The notes: a model not told the origin generated them from the sequence alone. A stretch of DNA of 64,000 nucleotides from Gnomoniopsis sp. IMI 355080 (GCA_027946555.1 JAPEVC010000113.1:54209-118208); one strand, 5' to 3'. Shown: positions 35,539 through 50,019, counted from the stretch's first letter. Program-made: numbers and translations.

Positions 35539-38005
35539 TCACCGCCGCAGCAGTTCATCCACAATGATACTGGTAGCATTGAGGCTAGCAGCAGCCTCCT
35601 CTGCATTCAACCTCTGTACTGCAGCGCGGAACTACATTACCATGTTAGTCGGAAAACTCAAGAAGCAAGTAAGAAGAGAGTACAACTCACCTGGAAAACG
35701 AAGTTCAGCACCAGAGATACCACCAGCGCCAAGCTCACCACCATGGGCCCAATCAGATTGTCAAAGTCCCTGCCGCTGCGCTCGATAATCATCTCACGGC
35801 GCTTCGTATGCATCAAGTAGCCCCAAATCCCTGTAAACACCGCAACGGCCAGGTAGACGATCCCCATGATTAGCGCAAGGGTGTCCTCACCAGCCGCGGT
35901 ATACAACGATACGGCAAGGGCCCCCAGAAGCACACAGATGTGCTGCCACTTCATGAAGGTGCGCTCGTTGGCCAGCCAGACCTTCGGCTCGATCTTCAGA
36001 GGCCCTTGGTTCTTGATCCACACCTCGGGCTCGACGACGCCCTCGGGGAGTGCGCGAGTCTCCCGGCGCTGTTGGAACCGGCCATACCGCGTTAGAATAG
36101 AGAAACTAGGCAGGATGGTGCCGTAGCCACGCTGTTGTGTGCCATTTTGTTGTCCCTCGGAAGGCTCGCCGTTCTCCCTGTCTCTCGGCGCGCGCCCGGC
36201 CCTCGCGGTGGAGGGTGAGGATGCTTCGGCGCCAGTCTCAGTTGCCATCCGCTCGGCCAAGTAAGACTTACTGACGGGAGAGCTCTTAGAGGGGATGAAT
36301 GAGCCGACTTTGTTGCCGAGCAGACTACCCACAACTTCCTCGTCTGCTGCACGACTGGCTTTCTTCTTCTGCTCCTCCTCGAAGGCATCCTGCGGTTCTC
36401 GGTGTATGTCCTTGTCTAGGTCGCTAAGCCAGAATGGCAAGGTATTGACATAATCATCAAACAGAACAGCAACGCCATGTGCGAACTTCGAGAAGCGGTT
36501 TGCTTGGAAGACCAGATGGGATGACATCAGGTCCTCGATCCATTCTGGCCTCTTCCGCTTAGCGCCCTCCTTCAGCTTAATCTCCAAGAGGGCGTATGGG
36601 AATCTAGACACCTCGCTTTGATTGATCTCGTTGAATGGATAGCCAATGTTCCTGTTGTCGATATCGAGACGATGCCACTGGGCCGGATCACGGCAAGGCC
36701 GCCTAAGGTCCAAGATATCCTCTCGGATAAAAGCCACGTCCGTATCGATTGAAATACGGACTCTATCGTCGGAAGGCTTCTGAAATGCTGTCCGCTTGTA
36801 GTTTGCCCGCACAACCGGCTCCAGCTTATGTTCCAAGATGAAATTTTGGATGGCGTCGACCGTTGCCTTGAATTTTGCGACCTCCTCGGCACTATGACCC
36901 TGTCTCTCCATCTTGGCAATTGACTTCTCCAGGTGATATTCACCGTCTATAAACTGCTTGATGTACTTTGCCTTGATCGGGAATTTGCGTTCCTCGCTGC
37001 TACCGTCGCTGTGGATAGTCTTTTGCTCGAGCAAGATCTGTGGCGCGGCGTTGAGCGAGCCGTACCATCTCAGACGCAGGGACGATGCCTCTGTATTGTC
37101 CTCCAGTTTCTGGTTGTAGATTTCGAACTTCGCATTGTCGAAGTAAAGTGAGGTCAAGCTAGGATCTTCATTCCCGTCCACCTCCTTCGAAGAAGAGTCG
37201 CTGTACACGAGATTGGGCAAGCGTCGCATGATGAAAGTCTTTACCTCGAGCAGGTTGTCGGGATGTATCCAGACTGCGACACTGTTAGCCAAATGCCCTT
37301 AGACTGCCCAGCGAGAGCCCACTTACACTTGTGCGCAGAGTACTTCTCCCCGTTTTTTGTCTCCTGCAGGCCACCGTCTTCCAGATCCGCAGGTAGCTCC
37401 TCACCGAGACCCTCCTCCAGCTGTTGCTTGACGGTAAAATACGCCAGCGACAGCCTGTGTACTATAGGCGCGTAGGCCTGTTCTGAGTTGAATGGCCGGT
37501 CTGACAAGCTCTTCATCATCAGCGGGCGCATCTTGTAACGCAAGCCTCTCTTTCTGTCGTGCTTCTTGACAATCTTCAAGAAGCCCGTATAGTTCAGGTT
37601 GCTGTAACGCTTCAGCTGGTTGATTTCGTTTGTAATCCCGTCCAGCTCAGCCTCAAGCTCCTTCAGCCTCTGCGTCGTGATGTCGCTGCGCGGCGCGGCC
37701 GGCGCCTCCTGCTCTTGGGTACTAACACCCTCGCCTTTCGGAGGCGCGAGGTCCTTGAGTTTCTCGAAGGCGGCGTCGACGCGGTCGCGCAGCTCGCGGA
37801 ATTTGAGTTCGTGGAATGCGGCAACTTTCTCAAGCTGGACGTTGAAGATCTCGTCGCTGAACTTGGTCTCATCGTCGTCATTCCAGGAGCCATCCGACAA
37901 ACCGTATTCATCCTCGCGCAGCATGCTCTTCAGCTTGCTGTAGTCAAGGTATTTGTCCTGCCATGGCTGGTACTCGGACGACTGGAGAGTCTTGCCAAAA
38001 CGCAT
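35539..38005 (-). CDS. Vacuolar transporter chaperone subunit, VTC2/VTC3 type (SPX-TTM-DUF202)
   Basis: Subunit of the vacuolar VTC complex that makes and imports polyphosphate; its SPX domain senses inositol pyrophosphates. Exons 38005..37327, 37273..35691 and 35631..35539 give 784 aa. SPX domain residues 1-165 (MRFGKTLQSSEYQPWQDKYL, with the Lys cluster KIVKKHDRK). Triphosphate tunnel domain about 230-500: SLYFDNAKFEIYNQ, LRLRWYG, ILLEQKTIH, YKRTAFQKPSDDRVRISIDT, WHRLDID, FPYALLEIKLK. A disordered Ser-rich linker follows, then DUF202 with three membrane segments (HICVLLGALAVSLYTAA, LALIMGIVYLAVAVFTGIW, GPMVVSLALVVSLVLNFVF) and a short helical tail ending DELLRR. LEQKT and WHRLDID point to accessory VTC2/VTC3 rather than catalytic VTC4. 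Intron 1 lies at the SPX/TTM joint (SAHK|FWIHPDN). Confidence 0.93.
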
Positions 38006-38825
38006 CTTGGTGGCTAGATTAGGCGAGCCTCTATGGATATTCAGAGCATTGGCGTACTAGTATAAGCAATTATAGAGCATAGAGACAGAAGACTGTGCTC
38101 GAATCAGTCAAACCAAAGCTGCCTAAAGAAAGCGAAAACCTCAATTGAACGTGTGGTTTTGTAGCGAGCTAGACCGTGACACTGGCGATGGAGGATGCAA
38201 CTTCAAGGTTATTACCTAAGAACAGGTGCCCCCACCTCCAGCAAGGTTGTAGCTGGGAAGGAGCCTGCATGTCGCATGCCGTCATCCATGTAAGACATGG
38301 GCCTATGCAGTACAAGCAACGGACCTATCATTGCGGTCGTTCACCCACGTGTCGCGTGCTCTCTGCATACCTATCGGATAAGCTGCGTTTCCTAGTACCT
38401 GGGTACTTCGAGGTTTAGGGGACCGACCGGATCAAAATTTGTAGAAGCAGTTTTCATAGTAGTCTTTATTGAATCAAGTACAAATACACCGAAGACTAGA
38501 AGCAAGACGCATAATCAAATAGTAATCACAGGTCCATGCCGAAACAAAAGCGACCTGACAAACCAGCCGCATCGCCAGCAGATTTTTTTGGTATCAAAAA
38601 CGAAAGAGATGGTAATAAGAGAGAAAGAAGGTTACCGCTCTCGCTCCCTAGTATGCGTGCCTTGTGCACCCCAGTCCGAATGTGAGAAAGTCCATGATCG
38701 CCCTGTTTTTGTATTTTCTTTTCCCCTGAATCCCGCAATGGCTCCGTGAATGTGATGCAATGTATGCAGAAGGAGAAGCGTCTCAAGATTTACATCGTAC
38801 AAGTGTCGTGAGAGAGTGTCTAGCT
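38006..38825. other. Region between the VTC promoter and the GLT1 3' end
   Basis: VTC promoter and GLT1 3' untranslated region; both genes are on minus. No supported gene. Confidence 0.5.
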
Positions 38826-41800
38826 TCAAGCAGAAGCAGCGGCGGACTTGATAGTAGTAAAGACCTCTTGAGCAGTGCGACGGACGATACCACCTGTCAC
38901 AGGCAGATTGGTGCTGTGCTCCAGGAACAGATCGACTTCGCGAGCAGCCTGGCGACCTTCATTGATACCCCTGAGTAGTATGTCAGTATGTAATTCTTAG
39001 TGATGGAATTCAAGATGGGAACTTACCAGACAATGAGAGACTGTCCACGGCGGCAATCGCCAGCCGCAAAGACACCAGGAATGCTGGTGCAGTACTTGCC
39101 CTGCGGCGTCTTGACATTCTTGCGCCCATCGAGCTCAATGGAGTCGGCGAACACACGCTGCTCAGGGCCCATGAAACCCATAGACAGCAGCACCAGGTCG
39201 GCTGGGAAGAACTCCTCCGAGCCCTTCTTATCGCTGAGCACCCATTGACCCTCGTCATTCTTGTTCCACTCAACGCGGACGGTCTCGATGCCCTTGACAC
39301 GGCCATTGCCATCGTCCACAAAACGGGACGACTTGATGTTGTACTCACGAGGGTCCTTGCCGCTGTGCTGGCGCACCTCGGTGTGACCGTAATCAACACG
39401 GTAGACGCGAGGCCACTGGGGCCATGGATTATCGCGGGCACGAGTCTCGGCGGGTTGAGGAAGTAGCTCAAAGTTGACGACGGACTTGGCGCCGTGGCGG
39501 ACCGAAGTACCAATACAATCATTGCCGGTGTCACCACCACCAATGACCACGACGTTCTTGCCCTTGGCGGACAGGTAAGCACCGTCTTGAAGCTCAGAGT
39601 CGAGCAGAGACTTGGTGTTCTTGTGCAAGAACTCCATAGCGAAGTGGATGCCCTCGAGGTTGCGACCCTCGATAGGGAGGTCACGCGCGACGGTGGCACC
39701 AGTAGCGATGATGACCGCGTCGCTCTGAGCCTTGAGATCGTGCAGCGTGATGTCCTCGCCGATTTGGACGCCGGTCTTGAAGACAACGCCCTCAGCAGCC
39801 ATGAAGTCAGTTCGCCTCTTGACGACACGCTTGTCAAGCTTCATGTTGGGAATGCCGTACATCAACAGGCCACCCAGGCGATCAGCACGCTCGTAGACAG
39901 TAACAAGGTGTCCAGCCCGATTGAGCTGGTCGGCAGCCGCCAGACCAGCGGGACCAGATCCAATGATAGCAACCTTCTTACCGGTACGAACCTTGGGAGG
40001 ACGGGGAACCATCCAACCTTGCTCAAAACCGCGGTCGATAATCGCACACTCGATGGACTTGATGCCGACGGGGTCCTCATTGATGCCCAAAACACAAGCT
40101 CCCTCGCAGGGCGCTGGACAGACTCGGCCTGTGAACTCCGGGAAGTTGTTGGTCATGAGCAGGCGATTCAGGGCGTCCTGCCATTGATTCGCAAACGCTA
40201 ATTCGTTCCATTTGGGGATGACATTGGAGATTGGGCAGCCAGTGTCGGATTGACAGAAGGGAACACCGCAGTCCATGCAACGCGCAGCCTGGTACTTGAG
40301 CTCATCCTCATCCAGGCGAGAGGAAAGCTCAGCCCAGTCCTTGACTCGGGTTTTGGCATCGCGGTACTTCTCAGCACGACGATGGTACTTCATGAAGCCC
40401 TTGGTCTTGTCAAGAACCAGGGCCTTCCTCCTCTTCTCAGCTTTCTCGTCACCCATGGCCTCCTCCATATCGGCAAGCGGCGCAGCCTTCTTCTTCTCCT
40501 CGTGCTTATGTAGGATAGGCAGATTGGCTTCGACCTTCTTCGCCTCGGCGGCCTTGGCAGCCTCTTCCTGAAGGACTCGCTTGTAGTCAACTGGCAGGAC
40601 CTTGACAAAGCGAGGCAGGATGCGGTTGAAGTCCACCAGGATTCGAGCGGCTAGCTCGGATCCAGTGTAATGGTGATGATCCTCGATCATGCCACGCAAG
40701 AAGGCAACCTCCATAGGATCCTCGACTTGCGAAGCCTCTACCATCTCCATGTTGAGCTTGGACAGGAAGTCATGGTCCTTGTCAAGCACGTAGGCGATAC
40801 CACCTGACATGCCCGCAGCAAAGTTGCGGCCCGTGGAGCCGAGAATGACGATGCGGCCTCCGGTCATGTACTCGCAACCGTGGTCACCAACTCCCTCAAC
40901 AACGGCATGCGCACCCGAGTTTCGGACAGCGAAACGCTCTGCAGCGACACCGCGGAAGTAACAGTGGCCAGCAGTGGCACCATAGAGACACACATTGCCG
41001 ACCAGAACGTTCTCTTCGGCCTTGAACACGGCAGAGCGCGGAGGATAGACGATGACCCTGCCACCACTGAGACCCTTGCCCACGTAGTCATTGGCGTCAC
41101 CCTCAAGCTCGAGAGTTACGCCAGGCGCCACAAAAGCACCGAAAGACTGACCCGCGGATCCCTTGATGGAAACGTGGACGGTGTCTGCGGGAAGACCAGC
41201 CTCTCCGTAACGCTTGGAGATTTGATACGATAGTGAAGTACCCATGGCACGGTCAGTGTTGATGATATCGCACTCAATACGACTGGGAAGTCCCTTGTCG
41301 AGGGTGAGCTCAGCTTCAGAGATAAGCTTGTTGTCAAGGCGGACGTAGAGGCGGTGGTCTTGCTTTCGGACGTTGAAAGTGGCAACGCCGCTGCGCATCT
41401 TGTGGGCAGGAGTGAGAAGCAGGGACAGGTCGATGTTCTCCGTCTTCCGAGTCCGGAGATCGTCGCGAACCTTGAGATGCTCGACATGACCAACCATTTC
41501 GTTCACGGTCCTGAAGCCAAGTTGGGCCATGATGGCACGCAGCTCGTTGGCTACGTAGTAGAAGAAGTTCACGACCTCTTCCGGAGTACCCTTGAACTTC
41601 GCGCGTAGAACAGGGTCTTGAGTAGCAATTCCGACGGGACCTAGTCGTTGATTAGCCATGGATGATGCATATAACAAGGTACAAAGGGGTACTAACAGGT
41701 GTTCAAGTGGCATTTGCGCATCATGATGCAGCCCATTGCAATGAGAGGAGTAGTAGCGAAGCCCCATTCCTCAGCACCCAACAAGCAAGCAATCGCAACG

Positions 41801-44800
41801 TCCCTTCCAGTCCTCAACTGGCCATCAGTCTGGACAACGACACGACCACGCAGATCGTTCAGAACAAGCGTCTGGTGAGTCTCAGCCAGACCCAGCTCCC
41901 AGGGCAGACCCGCGTACTTGATACCGGTCCATCGCGATGCACCAGTACCACCATCGTGGCCAGAAATTAGAATGTGGTCAGCCTTGGCCTTGGCGACACC
42001 AGACGCGACGATACCAACTCCAGCCTCAGAGACCAGCTTGACGGAAACTCGGGACCGAGGGCTGGCGCACTTGAGATCGTAGATGAGCTGCTTGAGATCC
42101 TCAATAGAGTAGATGTCGTGGTGAGGGGGTGGCGAGATCAGACCGACACCTGGAGTAGAGTGACGAGTACGAGCGATGCTCTTGCTGACTTTGTGACCGG
42201 GAAGCTCTCCGCCCTCGCCAGGCTTAGCACCTTGAGCCATCTTGATTTGAATTTCGTCAGAGTCACAGAGGTAGGCAGAGGTCACTCCGAACCGACCACT
42301 GGCAACCTGCTTGATAGCAGATCGTCGAGTATCGCCGTTGTCATCAACCTGAGAACGTTCAGGGTCCTCGCCACCTTCACCAGTGTTGGACTTGCCGCCC
42401 AAGCGATTCATGGCCACGGCGAGAGTAGCGTGAGACTCCATAGAGATGGAGCCGTAAGACATGGCTCCCGTGCAGAAACGGCGCACGATCTCCGTCCACG
42501 GCTCAACCTGATCAATAGGAATGGCCTTGGATTCGTCGAAATCAAAGTCGAGCATGCCTCGAAGCGTGCAGTTCTTGATCTGCTCGTACTCGGATTTGGA
42601 GTAGGTCTCGTACGACTTGTCGTTTTTGTTGCGGACCGCATCCTGGATGTTGGCGATGGAGACAGGGTCATTGACGTGAGCCTCGCCACCATCTCGCCAG
42701 TGGTACTCGCCAGACTCAGGGAGACCGGGAACACCAACAGTGTAACGGGAGGGAAAGCCGCGCTCGTGGAGACGGAAGGCGTCTTCGGCGATAATGTCGA
42801 AAGTGATGCCCTTGATACGGGTCGTGGTACCCCTGAAGCATCGCTCAACGACGGTGTCATCGACTCCAAGCGCTTCAAAAATTTGAGCTCCCTTGTAGGA
42901 CGCTAGGGTAGAGATACCCATCTTGCTCATAACCTTCAGGATACCACCATCGCAGGAGTGCTTATAGTTCTGGATGAGCGCATCATCCGACAAGTTCTTC
43001 TTGATAAGCTTCTCCCGGTTCAGCTTCAGAATGCACTCCATAGCCAAGTAAGGGTTGATAGCGTCAGCGCCGTAGCCGAGGAGAACACACATGTGGTGAA
43101 CCTCACGAGCCTCAGCGGTTTCGAGCACGATAGCAGCCATTGACCGCCACTTGTTGCTAATCAAGTGATGGTGGACCATGCCAGACGCTAGGAGAGTCGA
43201 TACAGCAACACGGTCTGCCGAAGTGTTGCGGTCCGATAGGACAATGATTCTGTCACGCGCTTCGATTGCAGCAGTTGTCTCATTGCATATGTAGTCGAGG
43301 TGGCGAATATAGCCCTCAACACCGTCCTTCTTTGGGAATGTGAGGTCGATGGTCTTCACAGTCCACTCAGGGTGGATCTTGGACACGTTCTTGAGAGCTT
43401 TGAGCTCGGGAATGGACAGCACGGGGCTGGGAAGAAGTAGACGACCACACTGCGAGGCGTCCATCTCCAACAAGTTTCCTTGTGGGCCAACATAGCAGTC
43501 CAGAGACATGACGATGGACTCTCTAATGGGATCGATGGGAGGGTTGGTGACCTGGGCGAAGAGCTGCCGGAAGTACTCATAGAGCAGTCTAGGGGCCGGA
43601 GACAGACAGGCTAGAGGGGCATCGTTACCCATGGATCCGAGTGCCTCCTTCTCGTCGGAAGCCATGGGGGCTAGGAGGAGAGAAACCTGCTCGAATGTGT
43701 ACCCAAAGGCAAGAAGTAAGGGGTCCTCCTGCAATGGCAGAGAGTCGGGCTTGGCTGCCAGCTCAAGGCTCTTGTCAGCAGACATGGTGTCGAGAACAGA
43801 AGGCATAGTGACCAGCTCGCTGTCAAGCCAGGAGCGGAAGTCGTGCCGGCTTGAAACAGCCTCTTTCAGCTCGCGGTCATCAATAATGCGACCAGCCTTA
43901 GTGTCAACCAGCAGCATGCGACCAGGCTGGAGGCGACCCTTCTGGATAACACTTTCGGGCTCTACGGGAATAGTGCCAACCTCTGAAGCACAGATGATAC
44001 GATCATCATCCATGACATAGTACCGGCAGGGTCTCAGACCGTTTCGGTCAAGGTTGGCGCCGCAGAAGCGGCCATCGGCGAAAGTAAAGAGAGCAGGGCC
44101 ATCCCAAGGCTCCATTTGGCAAGCGGCCCACTCATAGAAAGCGGCCTTCTTGGGGTCCATGGAGGAGTTACCCTGCCATGCCTCTGGGACCATCAGCATA
44201 ACAGCCTCTGGCAGAGACAGCACACCATTGATGGTGAGCAGCTCAAGAACATTATCGAAAGCAGCGGAGTCTGAGCCACCGTCCTCCACGATAGGATACA
44301 GCATCTCCAACTCGTCCGCAAAAATGTCCGATTGCATCACACCCTCGCGAGCCCTCATCCAATTCTTATTACCACGCAGAGTGTTGATCTCACCTGTTTT
44401 CAAGTTAGCTTCGAGTGCATGCCGAAATTCGTCCAAAGAGACTCACCGTTATGGGCAGCCCATCGCAGAGGTTGCGCCCGGTCCCAGGAGGGGAATGTGT
44501 TGGTGGAAAATCGGGAGTGAACCAATGCGAAGTGTGCCTCGTAATCGGCATTCACCAGATCGTGGTAATACTGGTAGACCTGGACCGGCGCCAGCTGTCC
44601 TTTGTACACAATGTTCTTGTTGGACAAGGAGCAGATGTAGAACCAGTTGTGGAGGCCAATGGTGTGTGTGGCACGCTTCCGGAGCACATAGAGCTGTCGC
44701 TCGAACTGTCGCTCATCGAACTTCTCGGTGGCGTTCGCGTCAGGCGCGTTTCCGGTACCGTAGGAAGGTGTGAGAACAATGAAGGGTTGCAGAATGGCAG

Positions 44801-45445
44801 GCTGCCGGCTGAGTGCTGCAGGTCCAAGCAGAGAGGAGTCCACAGGAGGCTCTCGCCATCCCAGCACTCGCAAGTCCAAAGACTCAGCAATGTCTTCCAA
44901 TTGCCGCTTCTGCTCCTGCAGTGTCTCTGGATCAGGGTTGAAGAACAAGTTGCCCACAGCGTATTGGCCTGGAGGGGGCAACTTGATACCAGCTTCCCAC
45001 TCAAAGTTCTTTGAGAAGAACTTGAAAGGCACCGAGGTCATGACACCAGCACCATCACCATCTCGAGCATCAGAACCCACAGCACCTCGGTGGGTCATGT
45101 TGCAGAGGAGGTTGCGAGCATCGCTCACAATCTTGTGGCTTGCCTTGCCCTTGATGTGGCTGTCTTGAGTTAGCTAGCAGCCAGATGGAACAAGGTGGTG
45201 TTGACATACCAGGCAAAACCAACACCACAGGCATCTTTCTCCAAGGAAGGGTCATAAAGTCCCCTAAAGACCACAGTCAGTACCAAATCTGGAATGTTTA
45301 TTCTTGCAAATGTGACTTACTGCTTCACCGGCAGAGCACCAGCCCAGGAGCCATTGCCCTCTGCCTGGTACTCATAAGGATGATGAACCTCAGATTCAGC
45401 TTGCAAGTGTTCTTGTCGGTCGTCGAAGTCAGAAGCCACGCCCAT
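38826..45445 (-). CDS. GLT1: NADH-dependent glutamate synthase (GOGAT)
   Basis: Makes two glutamates from glutamine and 2-oxoglutarate with NADH; central nitrogen assimilation. Exons 45445..45321, 45263..45210, 45159..44447, 44393..41697, 41640..39027 and 38970..38826, total 2115 aa. The short propeptide ends before Cys54 ([10 protein letters not shown]), the glutaminase nucleophile. The FMN/synthase domain includes [15 protein letters not shown] and [12 protein letters not shown]. The [3Fe-4S] ligands are C-x5-C-x4-C in [12 protein letters not shown]; the third Cys codon is split by intron 4 (T|GT). The alpha C-terminal helix domain has [20 protein letters not shown]. The beta-like part has [19 protein letters not shown] (4Fe-4S), the FAD site [15 protein letters not shown], the NADH site [13 protein letters not shown] and [17 protein letters not shown]. 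The single fused chain is the fungal NADH form. All ligands and motifs are intact. The gene is preceded by a 4.6-kb gene-free stretch. Confidence 0.97.
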
Positions 45446-48400
45446 GCTAGGCCACCACTCTGAAGTAACTGAGTGGCTGTTTCGTGTACCCGTTGGGGAG
45501 GTGAGAGCTGTCCCAAGTAGGCAGGGACCAGCTTGCCGTCTGATTGAAAAGCAGCAGTGCTGCTATTTGATTGGTGTCTGTTTTCAAAGTGTGTTAGTCC
45601 AGATATACTGCCTAAAGTGAGTGCCTCAGTTTCCAAGTCCAGTCATGAGTCAGAGTCTGTTAGTAACCTGTAGGTTGTGCTGACTTTGGATGGCGCAGCG
45701 AATGTTGTCCATTGATCAATCGAAGCGGTTCATTCCAGTGAGCTCCATTTATGCATATAGGCGTATGGTTAAGCGAATCAAAAGAGCAACATCCGACAAG
45801 TCGAGGCCGGGCACACAGGGTGACTAGCTCCAGTTGTCTTTTCAAGACATGCTGGATCTGTCTATTGCTGGTGGACAGGCTGACACATGACCTAGGTGCT
45901 CCTGATCGACGTTTGTTGGGATGATCATTTCTGAAGCAGCTTATGACCGGAGTGATTGTTTCCCCTCCTTTCAAAGGGAGAGTCGCATGCTGCCTGTAGT
46001 GGTCTAGAAGCCCAACCGGCCAGACCCAGGCAACCTGAGGTGCCACCTTGTCGCTGAACCCCACTGGCTGCATGATGCAGATAGTTGGGGCCGATTGCCT
46101 GGTCTGTATTGTGTTGCTCGCATGACAGCGAGACAGGTGGCTCGACCCATAGGGTTTTCCTCGGGCCCAAGCTCGACCCAGTAGGTTCGCCAACCTGCCT
46201 ATTCTGCGTGCTAGAACGACAGAGCCATATCCAGCTGTATCAATGTGACTTGGGGGCTAAGGCTTGCCCCCAACCTGTTGCATGCTTGACTTTGGGCTGG
46301 AATGATCGAGGTGGGAGACGGTTTTTCGATTGACACATGATCCTGTGGTACGTTTCGGTTTGCCAATTCGCAGTGCGCGGAGGTTTGGACCTGGGTTCCG
46401 TCCAATGGAGTGGAGGAACTCGGTTGGCGAGGCGATGGATGATACCAAATGTCCATTACCGTCGATGTGCTGCGCAGCACAGGAGATTGCACTTGGACCT
46501 GACTTCTCGACTCTTCATGGCGATGCAATGGTGTAGGGGAAAGAAGTGAGGGATTGCTTACCAAATGCTTTCAGTGCTAGACTGTGCGATGCTGGAGAAT
46601 CTGCAGAGAGGAGTGTTTGTGTTGCGGCGCAAGAAAAGTTGGCTACAACTCAATGTGGGAAGGTCGAAAGAGTTGTTGATGGGAAAAAAAGAGCCCTGAG
46701 AAAAAGTTTGGGGGAAAGTAGGGTCAGTCTGGTTATGAATGGTGGACTCACTAGCCAAGCCTCTCCGTTCTAGGAAGATTTGCGTCTAAATTTCCAAGGC
46801 AAGCCTGGCAAACAGAAGGAGGACCGATCGGAGCTTGGAGGGGCAACTCTGGAGAGATTCTCGGCGCATCACTTTGGCAGGGGGAAGAGGGAGTGGGGGT
46901 ACCCTGGATCTGCCCCACATTGATGAGAAGGAGGCTCGTTCTTAGCTGCAAGTCAGCAGCTTGTCTTGAACAGAGAGACAGGTGCGACTGCATTGTCTTG
47001 GGATACACTGCTTTTACTGGTTCACCTTTCCATTGCTCTCACATTAACCTAGTTGGGTCTGTTTTCAGTTGTCTCCAAACAGACATGACTCTTACCATTC
47101 CCAATGCAGTATTTCAGAATCTGCAATAGAGAGGACTCGATACCCTAATATTCTAGTTTGGGACAACCTGTTCCCGTAAAAATCCAATCCAGGATGTTAC
47201 TCCGCATCCAGATCACAGCTGCAGGTTTAATGCAACATACTACGCAGTACTATGTATGTAATACATAGTCTTTGCCAGGGTCTTGATGTTGTCGAAGGGA
47301 GTGTGTGACAGCAGTCATAGGACAGCAAGCACTACCAAGCCAGTCTTTTGTGGAGGATCTTGTTGATTTCTCCCCACATTATCCATGATTACTAACATAG
47401 TGATAATATATGGAGTATAGAACGAATCATAAATGCCTGAAATGAATTACACTCGCTACAGCACTCAAGAAAGTGGTGCTTGAAAGGTGTCTTGTCTGCC
47501 CTTTTCGTAGCAAGGTTCCTCCTTCATATCCATGTTGACCATGCATGACCCCATGGCCCCCCACAAAGCGCTAGCAGGGACTGCGCATGGATGAACGGGT
47601 GCCCCCTGCCAGAATTTAGAGAAATCCGGGTCCAAGCTTAGAAGTTTTGGAGCTCCTCTCTCTGCGAAGCCAATCACCCGAAGGTCGTTTCAAACGCCGA
47701 TATCGCTGGCAAGCGTTCCAGCACCGCCGTATTTGCAATGCTAACCAAAACAACGAATTTCCGCGCGCGGACGGCTGTGACGCCCGGCATCCGTCTCTGG
47801 AAGAATTTGGACGACGGGACCTGCCGGGACGTTGGAACCCCTATGATTCTCAGTGGTGTTGCCTGTCGTCGTGCCGTTGCCCTGCTCAATTTTTTTTAGG
47901 GCTACCATAAGAGTCGAGCGACGAGGAGCATAAAGACGCAAAACGCATCATTTTGCCATAGCGGAAACCTTCTTGCCGAAAATTCTCAGATAGACTGACT
48001 CGGAAATCGTTAACAATCCGAACCAATCCTTTTTGACATGCTACACCACGCGAGGTGTGCACAACGCTTTCATCACAACAGCACTCGGCCCACGGCTGCA
48101 TCTGGTATTTGCAGCGGACCTATTGACCGCGTGACTGTTGGCAACTTTTTTTTTTTTCGATGGTCAAAGAATTGTCAGCAAGATTGACAGCAAGCGACGA
48201 ATCAAATGCTGTCGCCAAGTCTTATCTCAAGCCAACCACATCGCACCACATGCTGGGGCTCTAGCCTCGTCGCCTTTTCACCCCGGCAGCGCTCCGAAAT
48301 TCCTGACGTTGAGCAATGTCAATGACGTTGGCGAAATGCCTGACCGCATGGGGCGGCTGGGCGATCTACACAATATATAGTAGCTGCCAAGTACGATGTA

Positions 48401-50019
48401 GCAACAAGTGTTTGGCATGCCTGACGTGAGCAGCCTTGTCTTGGTGGTTGGCTGAATAGAGGGCATTATAACGAGATACTAGGATGTAACTGCAACTCTG
48501 TGTCTGAACCTGATGAGTTTGAACTCCGCGGAAATTGAAATTGTTCTCGAGTGCACCTGCCAGCCCGTCTGCCCGTCTGGCCGTGTGCTTCCACCCATGC
48601 AATATCCCCATGTGACACAGTGCAGCCTCTCTGCATACATGAACCATGCTATTTTCTGTGAGAGCCTGTTCCACGACCGTTGAGGATGGTTCCGAAATCG
48701 CTTCGCTGTCCGAGTATCACTGTCTTACGGCTTCTTTGTGGTCTGGAAGGTTCAGCAGCATACCCGACTTCTCCCGAACATAATGGGACCTGCAATGAGG
48801 GTCCATTTGCTACACTAGCGAAAACGCTGACGATTAAAATCCCCCGTTCCGCGATTTGCGGATTTTCATCAAGCTCGAACAGCGCGCTCCACTAAGCCTG
48901 GTCAGCATATGTCAACCCGAAGACCGCCATACAGAGCAGTTGTAGTTACATGATGAAAACCTCGCCCCTTGGTGACCCGGCGCTTCCCCTGACTCTTGCT
49001 AGTCCGGGGAATAGTGACCGAACGACAATCGAACGACGCGGCTTGACTACAAGCGAGGGAAAATCCGACACAAGCCCAATTTTGGCAAAATGTAAGACGT
49101 CTGCCGCGGCGGATAGTGCCCTCTTCGGGATGCGATTAATACCTACATTTATTAATGAAAAGAAAATATGCCTTTAGAGACTGAATCAGTTCCCTTAGCA
49201 GGCACCAGTCCAGGAAATTGGAATTACCGAAATGACAGACTGGTTCACCTAGATGCGGTTCCGGGTTTTGGTCCTTTCATGCTCCGATCCCGACAGCTTC
49301 TGCTAGCAATTCGGCAGTGACACAGATCTAGCCAAGACTTCGACCATAACCCAACATTGTGCATGACAGAGATGGCCCCATGACAAGTCACAGAAGGAAA
49401 ATCAAAATTGTTATGATATCGAGCCTGGCTGCCATTCAGAAGTCGCAAGCCGGCAGGCGAGGGCAGGCGCGATTAGCCCGATTCCTGCAGTAAAATCCCA
49501 TTCCACAAATGAGCATTCCTATGACCGCGCCTCTAATACGATGGATGTATTCCGAAATTAGAAGCCCCTAGCTCACTACACTTGTGTGTCAATGAATTGT
49601 CGCAGTGATATTGACTTGTCATTTTGAACGTCGGTCGCAAAACCCTACCGTTACATTCGTGGGTACCAAGTACCTCAGTACATAGGTGTCCGTGAGTAAC
49701 AAACGCGCGGCTGCGCTAAAGCTGCAGGGTGCACTGAAGACAAGCTTCCCCACCCCTGCTCGCCGGCCGCGGTGCCGAGATCTATTGTTCAAGCTGGAAG
49801 CGTACCTGGTCGCGCGACGAACAACACCGCATTCAAGATAGCTTGATCACCTTGCCACCCCTACGAATTCCTGTCGGTCGAAACTCAAAGAACCGATTCT
49901 TGGATGTAGTCACATGTCAATTTGTCGCAGACCCGCCGTTGACCAAGCCCATTCAAGAAGCTACCTAAGTAGGCAGTAAACATCCCGCCTTACACGGCGG
50001 CGGTCCCACTTAAGGCATC
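45446..50019. promoter_or_regulatory. 4.6-kb divergent region between GLT1 and APC15
   Basis: Holds the GLT1 promoter and leader (right after 45446) and the APC15 promoter (up to 50019), with no gene I can support between. Frames of 60-180 codons on both strands mirror each other and lack family motifs or splice coherence. The stretch 47130-47470 is AT-richer than its surroundings. T-rich runs occur at 47888-47897 and 48146-48158. A TACCTAAGTA-type site lies near 49960. Confidence 0.5.
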
